In this document: one piece after another, positions 1-7,082 of the stretch
Layout of the letters: every line of letters begins with the position of its first letter
Position numbering within the stretch: the stretch's first letter is position 1
NCBI GenBank assembly: GCA_046723735.1
Contig: JBKOVB010000139.1
Span: 1-38,970, forward strand
Reading direction: 5' to 3'
DNA: 38,970 nt
Source: RYN-111 sp046723735
GTDB lineage: Bacteria > Actinomycetota > Actinomycetes > Mycobacteriales > SCTD01
Translations under genes and position numbers: made by a program
Notes under the pieces: generated by a model
Told to the model about the DNA's origin: nothing
The model's input: only the letters and a program-made list of their open reading frames with translations
The model's database searches: none

Positions 1-1473
1 ACCCTCGGCCACGTCGCCGCCCGGGGCGTCGTCCGAGAAGGTCACCGCCGCGGCGGGTGCTTCCGGCGTACCTGCTGCGGCACCGCCGCCGCGGGTGCGC
101 TTGCGGGCAGCGCCGGACCGCTTCGGCAAGGCCGGAGCGTCGCTGTCGGGGGCGGTGCCGGTGGCGCCCTCGCGCCGGGCGGGCGCCTTGCGCGGCTTGG
201 GCTTGCGGCCGGTCTCCCCAAGGTCTTCGAGCTCCTCGGCCTCCAGCCCGGCGCGGGTCTGCGCCGCGCGGGGCAGGTGGCCCTTGGTGCCCTCGGGGAT
301 GTCGAGGTCGGCGTAGAGGTGCTTGGAGGAGGAGTAGGTCTCGGCCGGGTCCGCGAAGGGCAGCTCGAGAGCCTTGTTGATCAGACCCCACTTCGGCACC
401 TCGTCCCAGTCGACGAAGGTCACCGCCACGCCCTTGGCGCCGGCGCGACCTGTCCGCCCGGTGCGGTGCAGGAAGGTCCGCTCGTCGTCGGGGCACTGGT
501 AGTTGATGACGTGCGTGACGTCCTGGACGTCGATGCCACGGGCTGCCACGTCGGTCGCGATGAGCACGTCGATCTTGCCGGCGCGGAAGGCGCGCAGCGC
601 CTGCTCCCGTGCGCCCTGGCCCAGGTCGCCGTGCACCGCCGCGGCCGCGAAGCCGCGCTGGACGAGGTCCTCGGCCACCTTGTCGCAGGTGCGCTTGGTG
701 CGGCAGAAGACCATGGTGAGCCCGCGGCCACGGGCCTGCAGGATCCGGGCCAGCACCTCGACCTTGTCCATGGCGTGCGCGCGGTAGACGAACAGGGCCG
801 TGTTCTCGACGGTCAGGCCCTCGTCCGGGTCCTGGGCGCGGATGTGGGTGGGCTGGCGCATGAAACGGCGGGCCAGCGCCACGACCGGCGACGGCATGGT
901 CGCCGAGAACAGCATCGTCTGCCGCTCGTCGGGCGTGAGGTCGAGGATGCGCTCCACGTCGGGCAGGAAGCCCAGGTCGAGCATCTCGTCGGCCTCGTCG
1001 AGCACCAGCACGTCGACCTGGCCCAGGTTGAGGTGCCCCTGCCGGGCGAGGTCGAGCAACCGGCCCGGCGTACCGACGACGATGTCGACGCCCTTCTTGA
1101 GGGCGTCGACCTGCGGCTCGAAGGCGCGACCGCCGTAGATGCTCTGGACGCGCAGGGCGCGCGTCTTGCCGGCCATCTCGAGGTCGCCCGCCACCTGCAC
1201 GCACAGCTCCCGCGTCGGGACGACGACGAGCGCCTGCGGGGTGCCGTTGGCGCCCTCGATCTTGCTCTTCACCCGCTCGATGAGCGGCACGCCGAAGCCG
1301 AGGGTCTTGCCGGTGCCGGTCTTGGCCTGGCCGATGAGGTCGTGCCCGCCCATGGCGATCTGCAGCGTCATGGACTGGATGGGGAACGGCTGGGTGATGC
1401 CGGAGGCGGCCAGCGCCTCGACGGTCTCGGGCCGGGCGCCGAGCGCCGCGAACCCGTTCTGCTCAGTAGTCAC
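1..1473 (-). CDS. rhlE: DEAD-box ATP-dependent RNA helicase, RhlE-type (3' end outside window)
   Basis: Unwinds structured RNA using ATP. The frame begins at GTG 1473-1471 and stays open to base 1 (491 codons), so the C-terminus is missing. The N-terminus carries the Q motif (FPIQ), then Walker A AKTGTGKT, PTREL, GTPGR, DEAD (VLDEADEMLDLGF), SAT (MLFSAT), and in the second RecA-like domain IATDVAARGID and HRTGRTGRAG. After the helicase core comes a low-complexity basic/Ala-rich tail (KPKPRKAPARR, KRSGAARKRTRG), as in many actinobacterial RhlE proteins, probably for nonspecific RNA binding. It is divergent from the ferritin-like gene across 38 bp, as rhlE is in mycobacteria (from memory). A TACGCT hexamer lies 5 nt upstream of the start. 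The family is certain; the RhlE subtype is inferred. Confidence 0.95.
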   Translation of the reverse strand, partial: MTTEQNGFAALGARPETVEALAASGITQPFPIQSMTLQIAMGGHDLIGQAKTGTGKTLGFGVPLIERVKSKIEGANGTPQALVVVPTRELCVQVAGDLEMAGKTRALRVQSIYGGRAFEPQVDALKKGVDIVVGTPGRLLDLARQGHLNLGQVDVLVLDEADEMLDLGFLPDVERILDLTPDERQTMLFSATMPSPVVALARRFMRQPTHIRAQDPDEGLTVENTALFVYRAHAMDKVEVLARILQARGRGLTMVFCRTKRTCDKVAEDLVQRGFAAAAVHGDLGQGAREQALRAFRAGKIDVLIATDVAARGIDVQDVTHVINYQCPDDERTFLHRTGRTGRAGAKGVAVTFVDWDEVPKWGLINKALELPFADPAETYSSSKHLYADLDIPEGTKGHLPRAAQTRAGLEAEELEDLGETGRKPKPRKAPARREGATGTAPDSDAPALPKRSGAARKRTRGGGAAAGTPEAPAAAVTFSDDAPGGDVAEG

Positions 1474-1511
1474 GTGCCAGCGTACCTGTCGAGCCTCTCT
1501 AGACTCCGCGC
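1474..1511. promoter_or_regulatory. Compact divergent promoter, helicase / ferritin-like gene
   Basis: Only 38 bp separate two divergent starts. On the plus strand TAGACT (1500-1505) ends 6 nt before ATG 1512. On the minus strand TACGCT (1484-1479) ends 5 nt before GTG 1473. Neither start has a Shine-Dalgarno sequence, so both are probably leaderless. The -35 regions of each promoter would overlap the other's -10 or coding start. Inferred from motif and spacing. Confidence 0.55.
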
Positions 1512-2159
1512 ATGGCCACGCTGGACGCCGCGACGATCGACCTGCTGGGCGTGCTCGCGTACGGCGAGCTGACCGCCTTCGAGCGGCTGGCGAGCGACGC
1601 GCAGCTGGCCCCGACGATCGAGGACAAGATCGCTCTGGGCTCCATGGCCGACGTGGAGTTCGGCCACTTCAAGCAGCTGCGCGACCACCTGGTCGCGGCA
1701 GGAGTCGACCCCGTCGAGGCCATGGCGCCGTTCACTGCGGCGCTCGAGGCCTTCCACGAGGCGACGCAACCCTCGGACTGGTACGAGGGGCTCATCAAGG
1801 CCTACGTCGGCGACGGCATGGCCGCCGACTTCTACCGCGAAGCGGCAACCTTCCTGGCGGAGGGCCCGGCGCGGTCGCTCATCGAGGCATCGCTCGCCGA
1901 CACGGGCCAGGCGGAGTTCGCCGTCGCGCGGGTCAAGCAGGCGATCGCGGAGGAGCCGGCGCGCGCCGGTCGGCTCGCGCTGTGGGCGCGGCGGCTCGTG
2001 GGCGAGGCGTTGATCCAGGCCCAGCAGGTGGCCGTCGAGCGCGACGCGCTGCTCACCCTGCTCGTGGGGGACGGCGACCTGGCCGGCATCTCCCGGCTGT
2101 TCACGTCGATCACGGCCAAGCACGCCGCCAGGATGCAGGCCCTCGGCCTCGAGCACTGA
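1512..2159 (+). CDS. Ferritin-like fold protein (MiaE-like)
   Basis: A 215-residue, mostly helical protein of the actinobacterial ferritin-like group related to the tRNA hydroxylase MiaE (Pfam MiaE_2 type). It should form a four-helix bundle that may carry a di-iron site. The first half shows an ExxH pair in VEFGHF near residue 50. The matching element of the second half reads LADTGQAEF, with Gln where I recall His in relatives, so the metal site may be altered. No signal peptide or membrane segment is visible. The ATG has no ribosome binding site and follows TAGACT by 6 nt, suggesting a leaderless mRNA. Its place next to rhlE and DUF3107 is conserved in actinobacteria. The substrate is unknown; tRNA hydroxylation is only a family-based guess. 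Confidence 0.8.
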   Translation: MATLDAATIDLLGVLAYGELTAFERLASDAQLAPTIEDKIALGSMADVEFGHFKQLRDHLVAAGVDPVEAMAPFTAALEAFHEATQPSDWYEGLIKAYVGDGMAADFYREAATFLAEGPARSLIEASLADTGQAEFAVARVKQAIAEEPARAGRLALWARRLVGEALIQAQQVAVERDALLTLLVGDGDLAGISRLFTSITAKHAARMQALGLEH

Positions 2160-2173
2160 GGCCCGCCGTCCTC

Positions 2174-2226
2174 GCATCGCTCCGTCACACCAGTCGCGAT
2201 GCCTCCTCGCTCCGCTGCCGCGGAGC
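2174..2226. terminator. Possible bidirectional terminator between convergent genes
   Basis: The 70 bp between the ferritin-like stop and the DUF3107 stop holds two inverted repeats: GCATCGC (2174-2180) with GCGATGC (2196-2202), loop 15 nt; and GCTCCG (2209-2214) with CGGAGC (2221-2226), loop 6 nt. No T-tract follows. Termination is inferred from the convergent context. Confidence 0.35.
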
Positions 2227-2229
2227 TCC

Positions 2230-2457
2230 TCACATCGCCCCGAAACCCACCCTGCGCTGCTCGGTCTCCGCGATCTCGACGTACGCGAGCTTGTCGGCCG
2301 GCACGAGGACGCGACGGCCCTTCTCGTCCACGAGCGTCAGCACACCGATGTCGGCCCGCAGCGCCTCGTCGACCGCCTTGGCCACCTCGTCGGCGGTCTG
2401 CGAGCTCTCGAGGACGAGCTCTCGCGTGGCGAACTGGACGCCGATCTTGACCTCCAC
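2230..2457 (-). CDS. DUF3107 family protein
   Basis: A 75-residue protein matching the actinobacterial DUF3107 family (M. tuberculosis TB9.4/Rv3208A type). The sequence runs MEVKIGVQFATREL at the N-terminus through VDEALRADIGVLTLVDEKGRRVLVPADKLAYVEI to a short C-terminal tail, consistent with a small alpha/beta fold. Start is GTG 2457-2455, preceded by GAGGAGG at about 7 nt. It lies 31 nt downstream of the TetR gene on the same strand and is likely cotranscribed with it, an arrangement conserved in mycobacteria. The function is not established. Confidence 0.9.
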   Translation of the reverse strand: MEVKIGVQFATRELVLESSQTADEVAKAVDEALRADIGVLTLVDEKGRRVLVPADKLAYVEIAETEQRRVGFGAM

Positions 2458-2488
2458 AGGGCCCTCCTCGTTCGTGATCTATCGCAGG

Positions 2489-3115
2489 CTAACCGACAGG
2501 AGCGTCCGGCTGGAGGGGTGCGCCCGAGATCCCCCGCCAGGCCAGCCCGGCGATCATCTCGACGGCCCGGTCTTTCGGCATCCGAGCCTCGGTGGACAAC
2601 CACCAGCGGGCGCCGATCTCGGCCATGCCGGTCAGCCCCACCGACAGCAGCGTGGCCTCCTCGGGGGTGAACCCCGTGTCGTGGGCGATCGTCTCCGTGA
2701 TCGCCGCGACGCACTCCTGCGTCATCCGCTCGACGCGGTCGCGGACCAGCGGGTCGTTGCGCAGGTCGCTCTCGAACACCAGCCGGAAGCCCTCGTCCTC
2801 GCCGTCGACGAAGTCGAAGTACGCCGCCACCGAGGCGATCACGCGCTGCTTGTTGTTCGTCGTCGACTCGAGGGCGGTGCGGACGCGCTTCACCAGCTCG
2901 GTCGCGTGCTCCTCGAGCAGCGCGAGGTAGAGCTCGAGCTTGCCCGGGAAGTGCTGGTAGAGCACGGGCTTGCTCACACCGGCGCGCTCGGCGATGTCGT
3001 CCATCGCAGCCGCGTGGTAACCCTGCGCGACGAACACCTCCTGCGCCGCACCCAGCAGCTGCCGCCGGCGAGCCTGGCGTGGCAGCCGCTGTCCGCGCGG
3101 AGGGGATTCGGTCAT
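2489..3115 (-). CDS. TetR/AcrR-family transcriptional regulator
   Basis: A 208-residue TetR repressor-type protein. Residues about 13-60 are the DNA-binding domain: RRRQLLGAAQEVFVAQGYHAAAMDDIAERAGVS, with the recognition-helix region VSKPVLYQHFPGKLELY characteristic of the family. The rest is the helical ligand/dimer domain. It follows the acidic microprotein gene with only 4 nt between stop and ATG, and precedes DUF3107, so the three genes plus DUF6158 probably form one unit. The ligand and targets cannot be read from sequence. The position corresponds to Rv3208 of M. tuberculosis. Confidence 0.93.
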   Translation of the reverse strand: MTESPPRGQRLPRQARRRQLLGAAQEVFVAQGYHAAAMDDIAERAGVSKPVLYQHFPGKLELYLALLEEHATELVKRVRTALESTTNNKQRVIASVAAYFDFVDGEDEGFRLVFESDLRNDPLVRDRVERMTQECVAAITETIAHDTGFTPEEATLLSVGLTGMAEIGARWWLSTEARMPKDRAVEMIAGLAWRGISGAPLQPDAPVG

Positions 3116-3119
3116 CCCC

Positions 3120-3290
3120 CTAGCCTATCGGCGCGTCCTCTTCGTCCAGTGTCACCTCTTCGCGTTGTTCGGCCACGTCGGCTTCGGGGGCTTCGTCGGG
3201 CAGCTCCTCCACCACCGGCGGAGCCTCCTCGACCACCGGCTCGCGCTGTTCCTGGACGTCCGGCAGGTTCGCGTCGGGGACCTCGGTCAT
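3120..3290 (-). CDS. Small very acidic protein (56 aa)
   Basis: A 56-codon frame from ATG 3290 to TAG at 3120. The product begins MTEVPDANLPDVQEQREP and is dominated by Glu, Asp, Pro and Val (VVEEAPPVVEELPDEAPEA), so it should be strongly acidic and disordered. Its ATG overlaps the TGA of the DUF6158 gene (ATGA, 3290-3287) and its stop lies 4 nt before the TetR start, so translational coupling in both directions is likely. No domain is recognised. The coding call rests on the exact overlap geometry and absence of internal stops; a role as an acidic partner or mimic is only speculation. Confidence 0.6.
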   Translation of the reverse strand: MTEVPDANLPDVQEQREPVVEEAPPVVEELPDEAPEADVAEQREEVTLDEEDAPIG

Positions 3291-3523
3291 GACGCGTCCT
3301 GCCCGGCCAGCTCGCGGGACCCGTGACGGGTACGACGCGCATCAGGCACCCGGTCCGGGTTGCGGCGCACGTACTCGTCCTCGAGGGCGAACATGCGCGC
3401 GGTGTGGAAGGCCAACGCGTCCTCGCTGCCGTGCAGAAACGTGTCGTTTCGCGTCTCGTGCAGGTGCAGGAGCTCGCGCTCGAGCGCCTCGTCTGTCAGC
3501 AGCGTGGGCGGGACTCCTGTCAT
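3287..3523 (-). CDS. DUF6158 family protein
   Basis: A 78-residue protein starting MTGVPPTLLTDEALERELLH, followed by LHETRNDTFLHGSEDALAFHTARMFALEDEYVRRNPDR and a basic tail. This is the pattern I associate with the actinobacterial DUF6158 family: a short helical protein with conserved HxTRxxT and HG(S/T)xDAL segments. Start is ATG 3523; upstream in-frame sequence is low-complexity and not conserved-looking. A CAGGCT hexamer ends 6 nt before the ATG. The stop overlaps the next gene's ATG by the ATGA arrangement, so it heads the DUF6158 / acidic microprotein / TetR / DUF3107 unit. Function unknown. Confidence 0.8.
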   Translation of the reverse strand: MTGVPPTLLTDEALERELLHLHETRNDTFLHGSEDALAFHTARMFALEDEYVRRNPDRVPDARRTRHGSRELAGQDAS

Positions 3524-3564
3524 GGTGCGAGCCTGCACCCCTGACGCCGTCCTGGATAGAGCTG

Positions 3565-4407
3565 TCACCCCAGGAGGGGTGAGAACAGGTCGCCGTACCG
3601 CTCGACGCGCTCGAGCACCTGGGGCGCGGTGAAGACCAGGTCCTCCGGCTCCCTGCAGGCTTCCACCTCCTCCCACCTGACCGGCGTGGAGACCGTGGGG
3701 CGGGGACGGGCACGCAGGGAGTACGGCGACACCGTGGTCTTGGACAGGTTGTTCTGGGACCAGTCGAGGAAGACCTTGCCGGGGCGGACCGACTTGGTCA
3801 TCCGGCTGACGACGAGGTCGGGGTGGGCACCCTCGAGGCCCTCGGCGAGCACCTTCGCGAACGCGCTGGTGTCGGCGACGGGCGCACGGGCGTAGACCTG
3901 GAGGCCCTTGCTGCCGCTGGTCTTCACGACCGGCTCGACGCCCAGCCCGACCAGGTGCTCCCGGGCCAGCAGCGCCACGCGGCAGCAGTCCACGACGGTG
4001 GCGGGCGGCCCCGGGTCGAGGTCGACAACGAGGTGGTCGGGCTCGTCACCGTTCACTCGCCACTGCGGCGTGTGCAGCTCGAGGGCGGCGAGGTTCGCGG
4101 TCCAGACCAGGGTGGCGAGCGAGTCGACGACGACGTAGGTCACGCCGTTCACGGGAGCGGTGCGCACCCACGACGGGGTGCCGCGCGGCACGTTCTTCTC
4201 GAAGAAGGTCTCGCCCTCGACCCCGTCCGGGCAGCGCACGCGGGTCAGGATGCGGCCCTCGAGGTGCGGCAGCAGGAAGGGCGCGACCCTCGTGTAGTAG
4301 TCGATCACCTGGCCCTTGGTGAACCCGTCCGGGTACAGCACCTTGTCCAGGTTGCTGAGCGTCACGTGCCGGCCGTCCACGTCGACCGTGACCTTGTCCG
4401 GCGTCAC
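3565..4407 (-). CDS. ligD: LigD polymerase-domain protein (NHEJ primase-polymerase)
   Basis: A stand-alone 280-residue archaeo-eukaryotic primase-type polymerase, the POL module of bacterial LigD, which fills gaps and adds ribonucleotides during end joining. Visible motifs are VLYPDGFTKGQVIDYY (21-37), VNGVTYVVVDSLATLVWTANLAALELH (87-112), the metal-binding VVDLDPGP (Asp129, Asp131), KTSGSKGLQVY (162-172, nucleotide binding) and VFLDWSQN (Asp215). Start is GTG 4407, sharing GTGA with the stop of the ligase gene, so the two are translationally coupled. In mycobacteria POL, nuclease and ligase are one polypeptide; here polymerase and ligase are separate and no nuclease (PE) domain is in the window. 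Confidence 0.93.
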   Translation of the reverse strand: MTPDKVTVDVDGRHVTLSNLDKVLYPDGFTKGQVIDYYTRVAPFLLPHLEGRILTRVRCPDGVEGETFFEKNVPRGTPSWVRTAPVNGVTYVVVDSLATLVWTANLAALELHTPQWRVNGDEPDHLVVDLDPGPPATVVDCCRVALLAREHLVGLGVEPVVKTSGSKGLQVYARAPVADTSAFAKVLAEGLEGAHPDLVVSRMTKSVRPGKVFLDWSQNNLSKTTVSPYSLRARPRPTVSTPVRWEEVEACREPEDLVFTAPQVLERVERYGDLFSPLLG

Positions 4408-5276
4408 TCGGGCACCACCCCGTCGGGGGTGAGGTCCGGGCGCACGCCGCGGTACGTCGGCTGCCGCAGCAGGCCGTCCGGCGTCCACTCGGTGAAGCCG
4501 ACCTCCACCACGACCACCGGTTCCACCCAGTGGGCCGCACGCGGCGCGGGGCCCACGAAGGGAGAGGTCTCACGGGCCAGCGGCGCGAGCAGCGCGGCGA
4601 ACGCGTCCAGGTCCTTGTCGGTGAAGCCCGAGCCGACGTGCCCGACGTACCGGAGCCCCTCTGGGGACGGGACGCCCAGCAGCAGCGAACCGATGCCCCG
4701 CGCTCGCCGGCCCTGTCCCTCCTTCCAGCCGCCCACCACGGCCGCCTGGTGGCGTACGTGCTTGACCTTCATCCAGCAGTCGCTGCGACGTCCGGGCAGG
4801 TACCGGCTGTCACGCCGCTTCGCGACCACGCCCTCGAGCCCTTGGCGGAGCGTGGCCTCGAGGAAGGCCTGCCCGTCGCCGTCAAAGGCTGGGGGCGCCT
4901 CAGGGAGCAGCTCCTCGAGCAGCGCCCGGCGCTCGTCGTACGGCAGGTCCAGCAGCGACCGGTCGTCGACGTGCAGCAGGTCGAACGGCACGAACGCCGC
5001 CGGCTCCAGGTGCCGCTGCAACGCGTTGAAGCTCGGGATCCCGTCCACGAGCACGACCAGCTCGCCGTCCACGACGGCGTCCTCGGCCAGGTCGAGCCTG
5101 ATCTCCGGGAAGTCGCGGGTCACGTCCAGCCCGCGACGGCTGCGGATCGTCGTACGGCCGCGTTCGACGCTCACAAGCGCGCGGTATCCGTCCCATTTCG
5201 GCTCGTACGCCCAGCCATCACCCAGGGGGAGGTCACCGGCCGTGGCGAGCATGGGTCGCAGCCCGGTGGGGAGCAC
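4404..5276 (-). CDS. ligD: ATP-dependent DNA ligase (LigD ligase-domain type)
   Basis: A 290-residue ATP-dependent ligase that seals double-strand breaks with Ku. The nucleotidyltransferase motif is KWDGYR (adenylated Lys27, about 27-32), followed by DGELVVL and FVPFDLLHVD (motifs III/IIIa region), EGVVAKRRDSRY (motif IV) and WMKVKH (motif V). The C-terminal OB-fold runs from AAVVGGWKEGQG to the end (RYVGHVGSGF, VEPVVVVEVGFTEWTPDGLLRQP). I place the start at GTG 5276 because GAGGCT ends 6 nt upstream and homologues begin near LRPMLA; a longer in-frame extension upstream is noncoding in character. It overlaps the polymerase gene by 4 nt and is divergent from ku across 61 bp. Confidence 0.92.
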   Translation of the reverse strand: MLPTGLRPMLATAGDLPLGDGWAYEPKWDGYRALVSVERGRTTIRSRRGLDVTRDFPEIRLDLAEDAVVDGELVVLVDGIPSFNALQRHLEPAAFVPFDLLHVDDRSLLDLPYDERRALLEELLPEAPPAFDGDGQAFLEATLRQGLEGVVAKRRDSRYLPGRRSDCWMKVKHVRHQAAVVGGWKEGQGRRARGIGSLLLGVPSPEGLRYVGHVGSGFTDKDLDAFAALLAPLARETSPFVGPAPRAAHWVEPVVVVEVGFTEWTPDGLLRQPTYRGVRPDLTPDGVVPE

Positions 5277-5337
5277 GTCAAGAGCCTCGCAGAAGAACGG
5301 TGGACCCGTGCACCACTCACACCTAGCGTGATCACGT
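5277..5337. promoter_or_regulatory. ku / ligD divergent promoter with 10-bp palindrome
   Basis: The 61-bp gap between divergent ligD and ku contains TAGCGT (5324-5329), 8 nt before the ku ATG, and GAGGCT on the minus strand (5288-5283), 6 nt before the ligase GTG. A perfect palindrome CGTGATCACG (5327-5336) overlaps the ku -10 and would sit at its transcription start, a position expected of an operator. Its regulatory role is inferred only from position. Confidence 0.5.
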
Positions 5338-6207
5338 ATGAGGGCGATCTGGAAGGGCGCGATCAGCTTCGGGCTCGTGACGATCCCGGTGAAGCTGTAC
5401 AGCGCCACCGAGGAGAAGGACATCAGCTTCCACCAGGTGCGCCGCAGCGACGGGAGCAGGATCAAGTACAAGCGCGTCGCGGCGACGGACGGCGAGGAGG
5501 TGGCGTACGGCGACATCGCGAAGGGCTTCGAGCTGCCCTCCGGGGAGACCGTCGTGCTCACCGACGAGGACTTCAAGGACCTGCCGCTGAGCACCAGCCG
5601 CGCCATCGACGTTCTGGAGTTCGTGCCGCTGGAGCAGGTCGACCCGATCTACTTCTCCAAGAGCTACTACCTCGAGCCCGAGAAGATGGGCGCCAAGCCG
5701 TACGCGCTGCTGCGCACCGCGCTGGAGCGCTCCGGCCGGGTGGCGATCGTCAAGGTCGCCCTGCGCAACCGGGAGTCGCTGGCCACGCTGCGCGTGCGCG
5801 AGGGCGTGTTCGTCCTCGAGACGATGCTGTGGCCTGACGAGATCCGCACCGCGGACTTCCCGTTCCTCGACGAGGACATCGAGGTGCGCGAGCAGGAGCT
5901 CGCGATGGCCACCAGCCTCATCGAGACGATGTCGGGCGACTTCGACCCGGCGAAGTGGACCGACTCCTACCGCGAGGCCCTGGAGCAGGTGATCGAGGCC
6001 AAGGTCGCCGGTCGCGAGGTGGTGCAGCCTGCCGGCGTGCAGGAGGCGGCGGGCAGCGTCGTGGACCTGATGGCTGCGCTGCGCGCCAGTGTCGAGGCGG
6101 CCAAGTCGGGGCAGGGTGGCAAGGACTCGGCAGGCGAGGCCGAGGACAAGCGCGCGGCCAAGAAGCCGGCCAAGGCACCGCGGAAGCGGACGGCCCGTTC
6201 GGCCTGA
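5338..6207 (+). CDS. ku: Ku protein, bacterial NHEJ end-binding factor
   Basis: A 289-residue Ku homodimer subunit that encircles broken DNA ends and recruits LigD. The N-terminus MRAIWKGAISFGLVTIPVKL is the family signature, followed by the beta-barrel (YKRVAATDGEEVAYGDIAKG, ISFHQV) and the segment DPIYFSKSYYLEPEK. The C-terminal extension from about residue 250 is Lys/Ala rich (KRAAKKPAKAPRKRTARSA), like the basic tails that strengthen DNA binding in mycobacterial and Streptomyces Ku proteins. It is divergently transcribed from the ligase/polymerase pair and is leaderless by motif spacing. The stop codon lies inside a terminator hairpin. Confidence 0.96.
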   Translation: MRAIWKGAISFGLVTIPVKLYSATEEKDISFHQVRRSDGSRIKYKRVAATDGEEVAYGDIAKGFELPSGETVVLTDEDFKDLPLSTSRAIDVLEFVPLEQVDPIYFSKSYYLEPEKMGAKPYALLRTALERSGRVAIVKVALRNRESLATLRVREGVFVLETMLWPDEIRTADFPFLDEDIEVREQELAMATSLIETMSGDFDPAKWTDSYREALEQVIEAKVAGREVVQPAGVQEAAGSVVDLMAALRASVEAAKSGQGGKDSAGEAEDKRAAKKPAKAPRKRTARSA

Positions 6208-6231
6208 CGGCACGCGCTGCGCCGAACGGGC
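6193..6231 (+). terminator. Hairpin terminator enclosing the ku stop codon
   Basis: Perfect 11-bp inverted repeat: GCCCGTTCGGC (6193-6203) and GCCGAACGGGC (6221-6231). The 17-nt loop contains the ku TGA (6205-6207). A third partial copy (CCGTTCGG) lies just downstream near 6255 and could compete for pairing. There is no U-tract. Confidence 0.7.
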
Positions 6232-6300
6232 GAGCGGCCCCCGGCGCGCCACGTCCGTTCGGAGCACGTGCACCCGCGGGCATGCCGTCATGCTTTAGGG

Positions 6301-7014
6301 GTGTCCGAGCCGCTCGACGCCACCGCGCTGGTCGCTGCCCTGCGCGCGATCGACGGCGTCCTGGGCGCGGACCTCGAGCCCGACGGCGTCGGCGGGCTGG
6401 GGACGCTGCGGCTGGACCTCGTGCCAGGCTGCGACGAGGCTGCCGTGGGTGCTCGCGTCAGCCAGGTGCTGCAGGAGCAGTTCGGGCTCGGGGTGGACCC
6501 GGACCGGGTCGCGACGGCCGAGCCTGAGCGTCAGGAGCAGCCGGCCGACAGCCTGGAGCTGCCCTTGGCGGCCGGGAGCAGCTCCGAGACGAGCGTCGTG
6601 GCCCTTCCGGAGCCGCGCACGTCCGTACGGCCGGCGATCGCGAAGATGCACCTCGTGTCGACCGGCCTCGACGTGACCGCGTCGGTCACGCTCGCCTCCG
6701 GCAGCCGTACGGCGACGGGCGAGGCGCGCGGCCTTGCGTCCCCGTCCGGGGTCCACCGCGCGGTCGCCTCTGCCACGCTGCACGCGGTCGAGGAGCTGCT
6801 CGACGGCAGCGTCCGGGTCGAGCTCGAGCACCTGGAGATCACCCCGATGGGGTCGGAGCGCACCGTGGTCGTGCTGCTCACGCTGCTCACCCCGCAGGGC
6901 GGCGAGTCCCTGACCGGTGCGGCGGCGGTGCGCGACGACGTGCGCCAGGCCGTGATCCGCGCGACGCTGGATGCGTTGAACCGACGGCTGGAGATGCTGC
7001 TCACCGAGGCCTGA
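6301..7014 (+). CDS. Conserved hypothetical protein (237 aa), two alpha/beta regions
   Basis: I do not recognise a named family. The N-terminal 65 residues (ALVAALRAIDGVLGADL, then RLDLVPGCDEAAVGARVSQVLQEQFGL) have a helix-strand-strand-helix pattern reminiscent of ACT-like or similar ferredoxin-like folds. Residues about 66-110 are a Glu/Pro/Ser-rich linker. The C-terminal half has the conserved-looking block STGLDVTASVTLASG, TATGEARGLASPSG, VHRAVASATLHAVEELL and a repeated TGAAAVRDDVRQAVIRATLDALNRR. Start is taken as GTG 6301 (VSEPLDATALV), with CATGCT ending 6 nt upstream; an in-frame ATG 33 nt earlier lies in the region between the ku terminator and this gene. No signal peptide or membrane segment. 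Function unknown. Confidence 0.75.
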   Translation: MSEPLDATALVAALRAIDGVLGADLEPDGVGGLGTLRLDLVPGCDEAAVGARVSQVLQEQFGLGVDPDRVATAEPERQEQPADSLELPLAAGSSSETSVVALPEPRTSVRPAIAKMHLVSTGLDVTASVTLASGSRTATGEARGLASPSGVHRAVASATLHAVEELLDGSVRVELEHLEITPMGSERTVVVLLTLLTPQGGESLTGAAAVRDDVRQAVIRATLDALNRRLEMLLTEA

Positions 7015-7082
7015 GCGAAGGCGCGAGCTCGCGAAGCGAGGGAGCGCCGGAGCGAAGCGTGTCTCTGAGAGGACCGGTCGCT

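Noticed and set aside
1139..3292. 717-codon plus-strand frame crossing several genes
   Set aside because: Overlaps four well-supported genes on both strands, no domain; product of low stop-codon frequency.
7015..7058. Repetitive GAGCGAAGCG-type motif and 12-bp palindrome before the S51-like gene
   Set aside because: Similar GGAGCGA(A/T)GCG pieces occur near 2170-2215, but copies are too few and degenerate in this window to define a repeat family.
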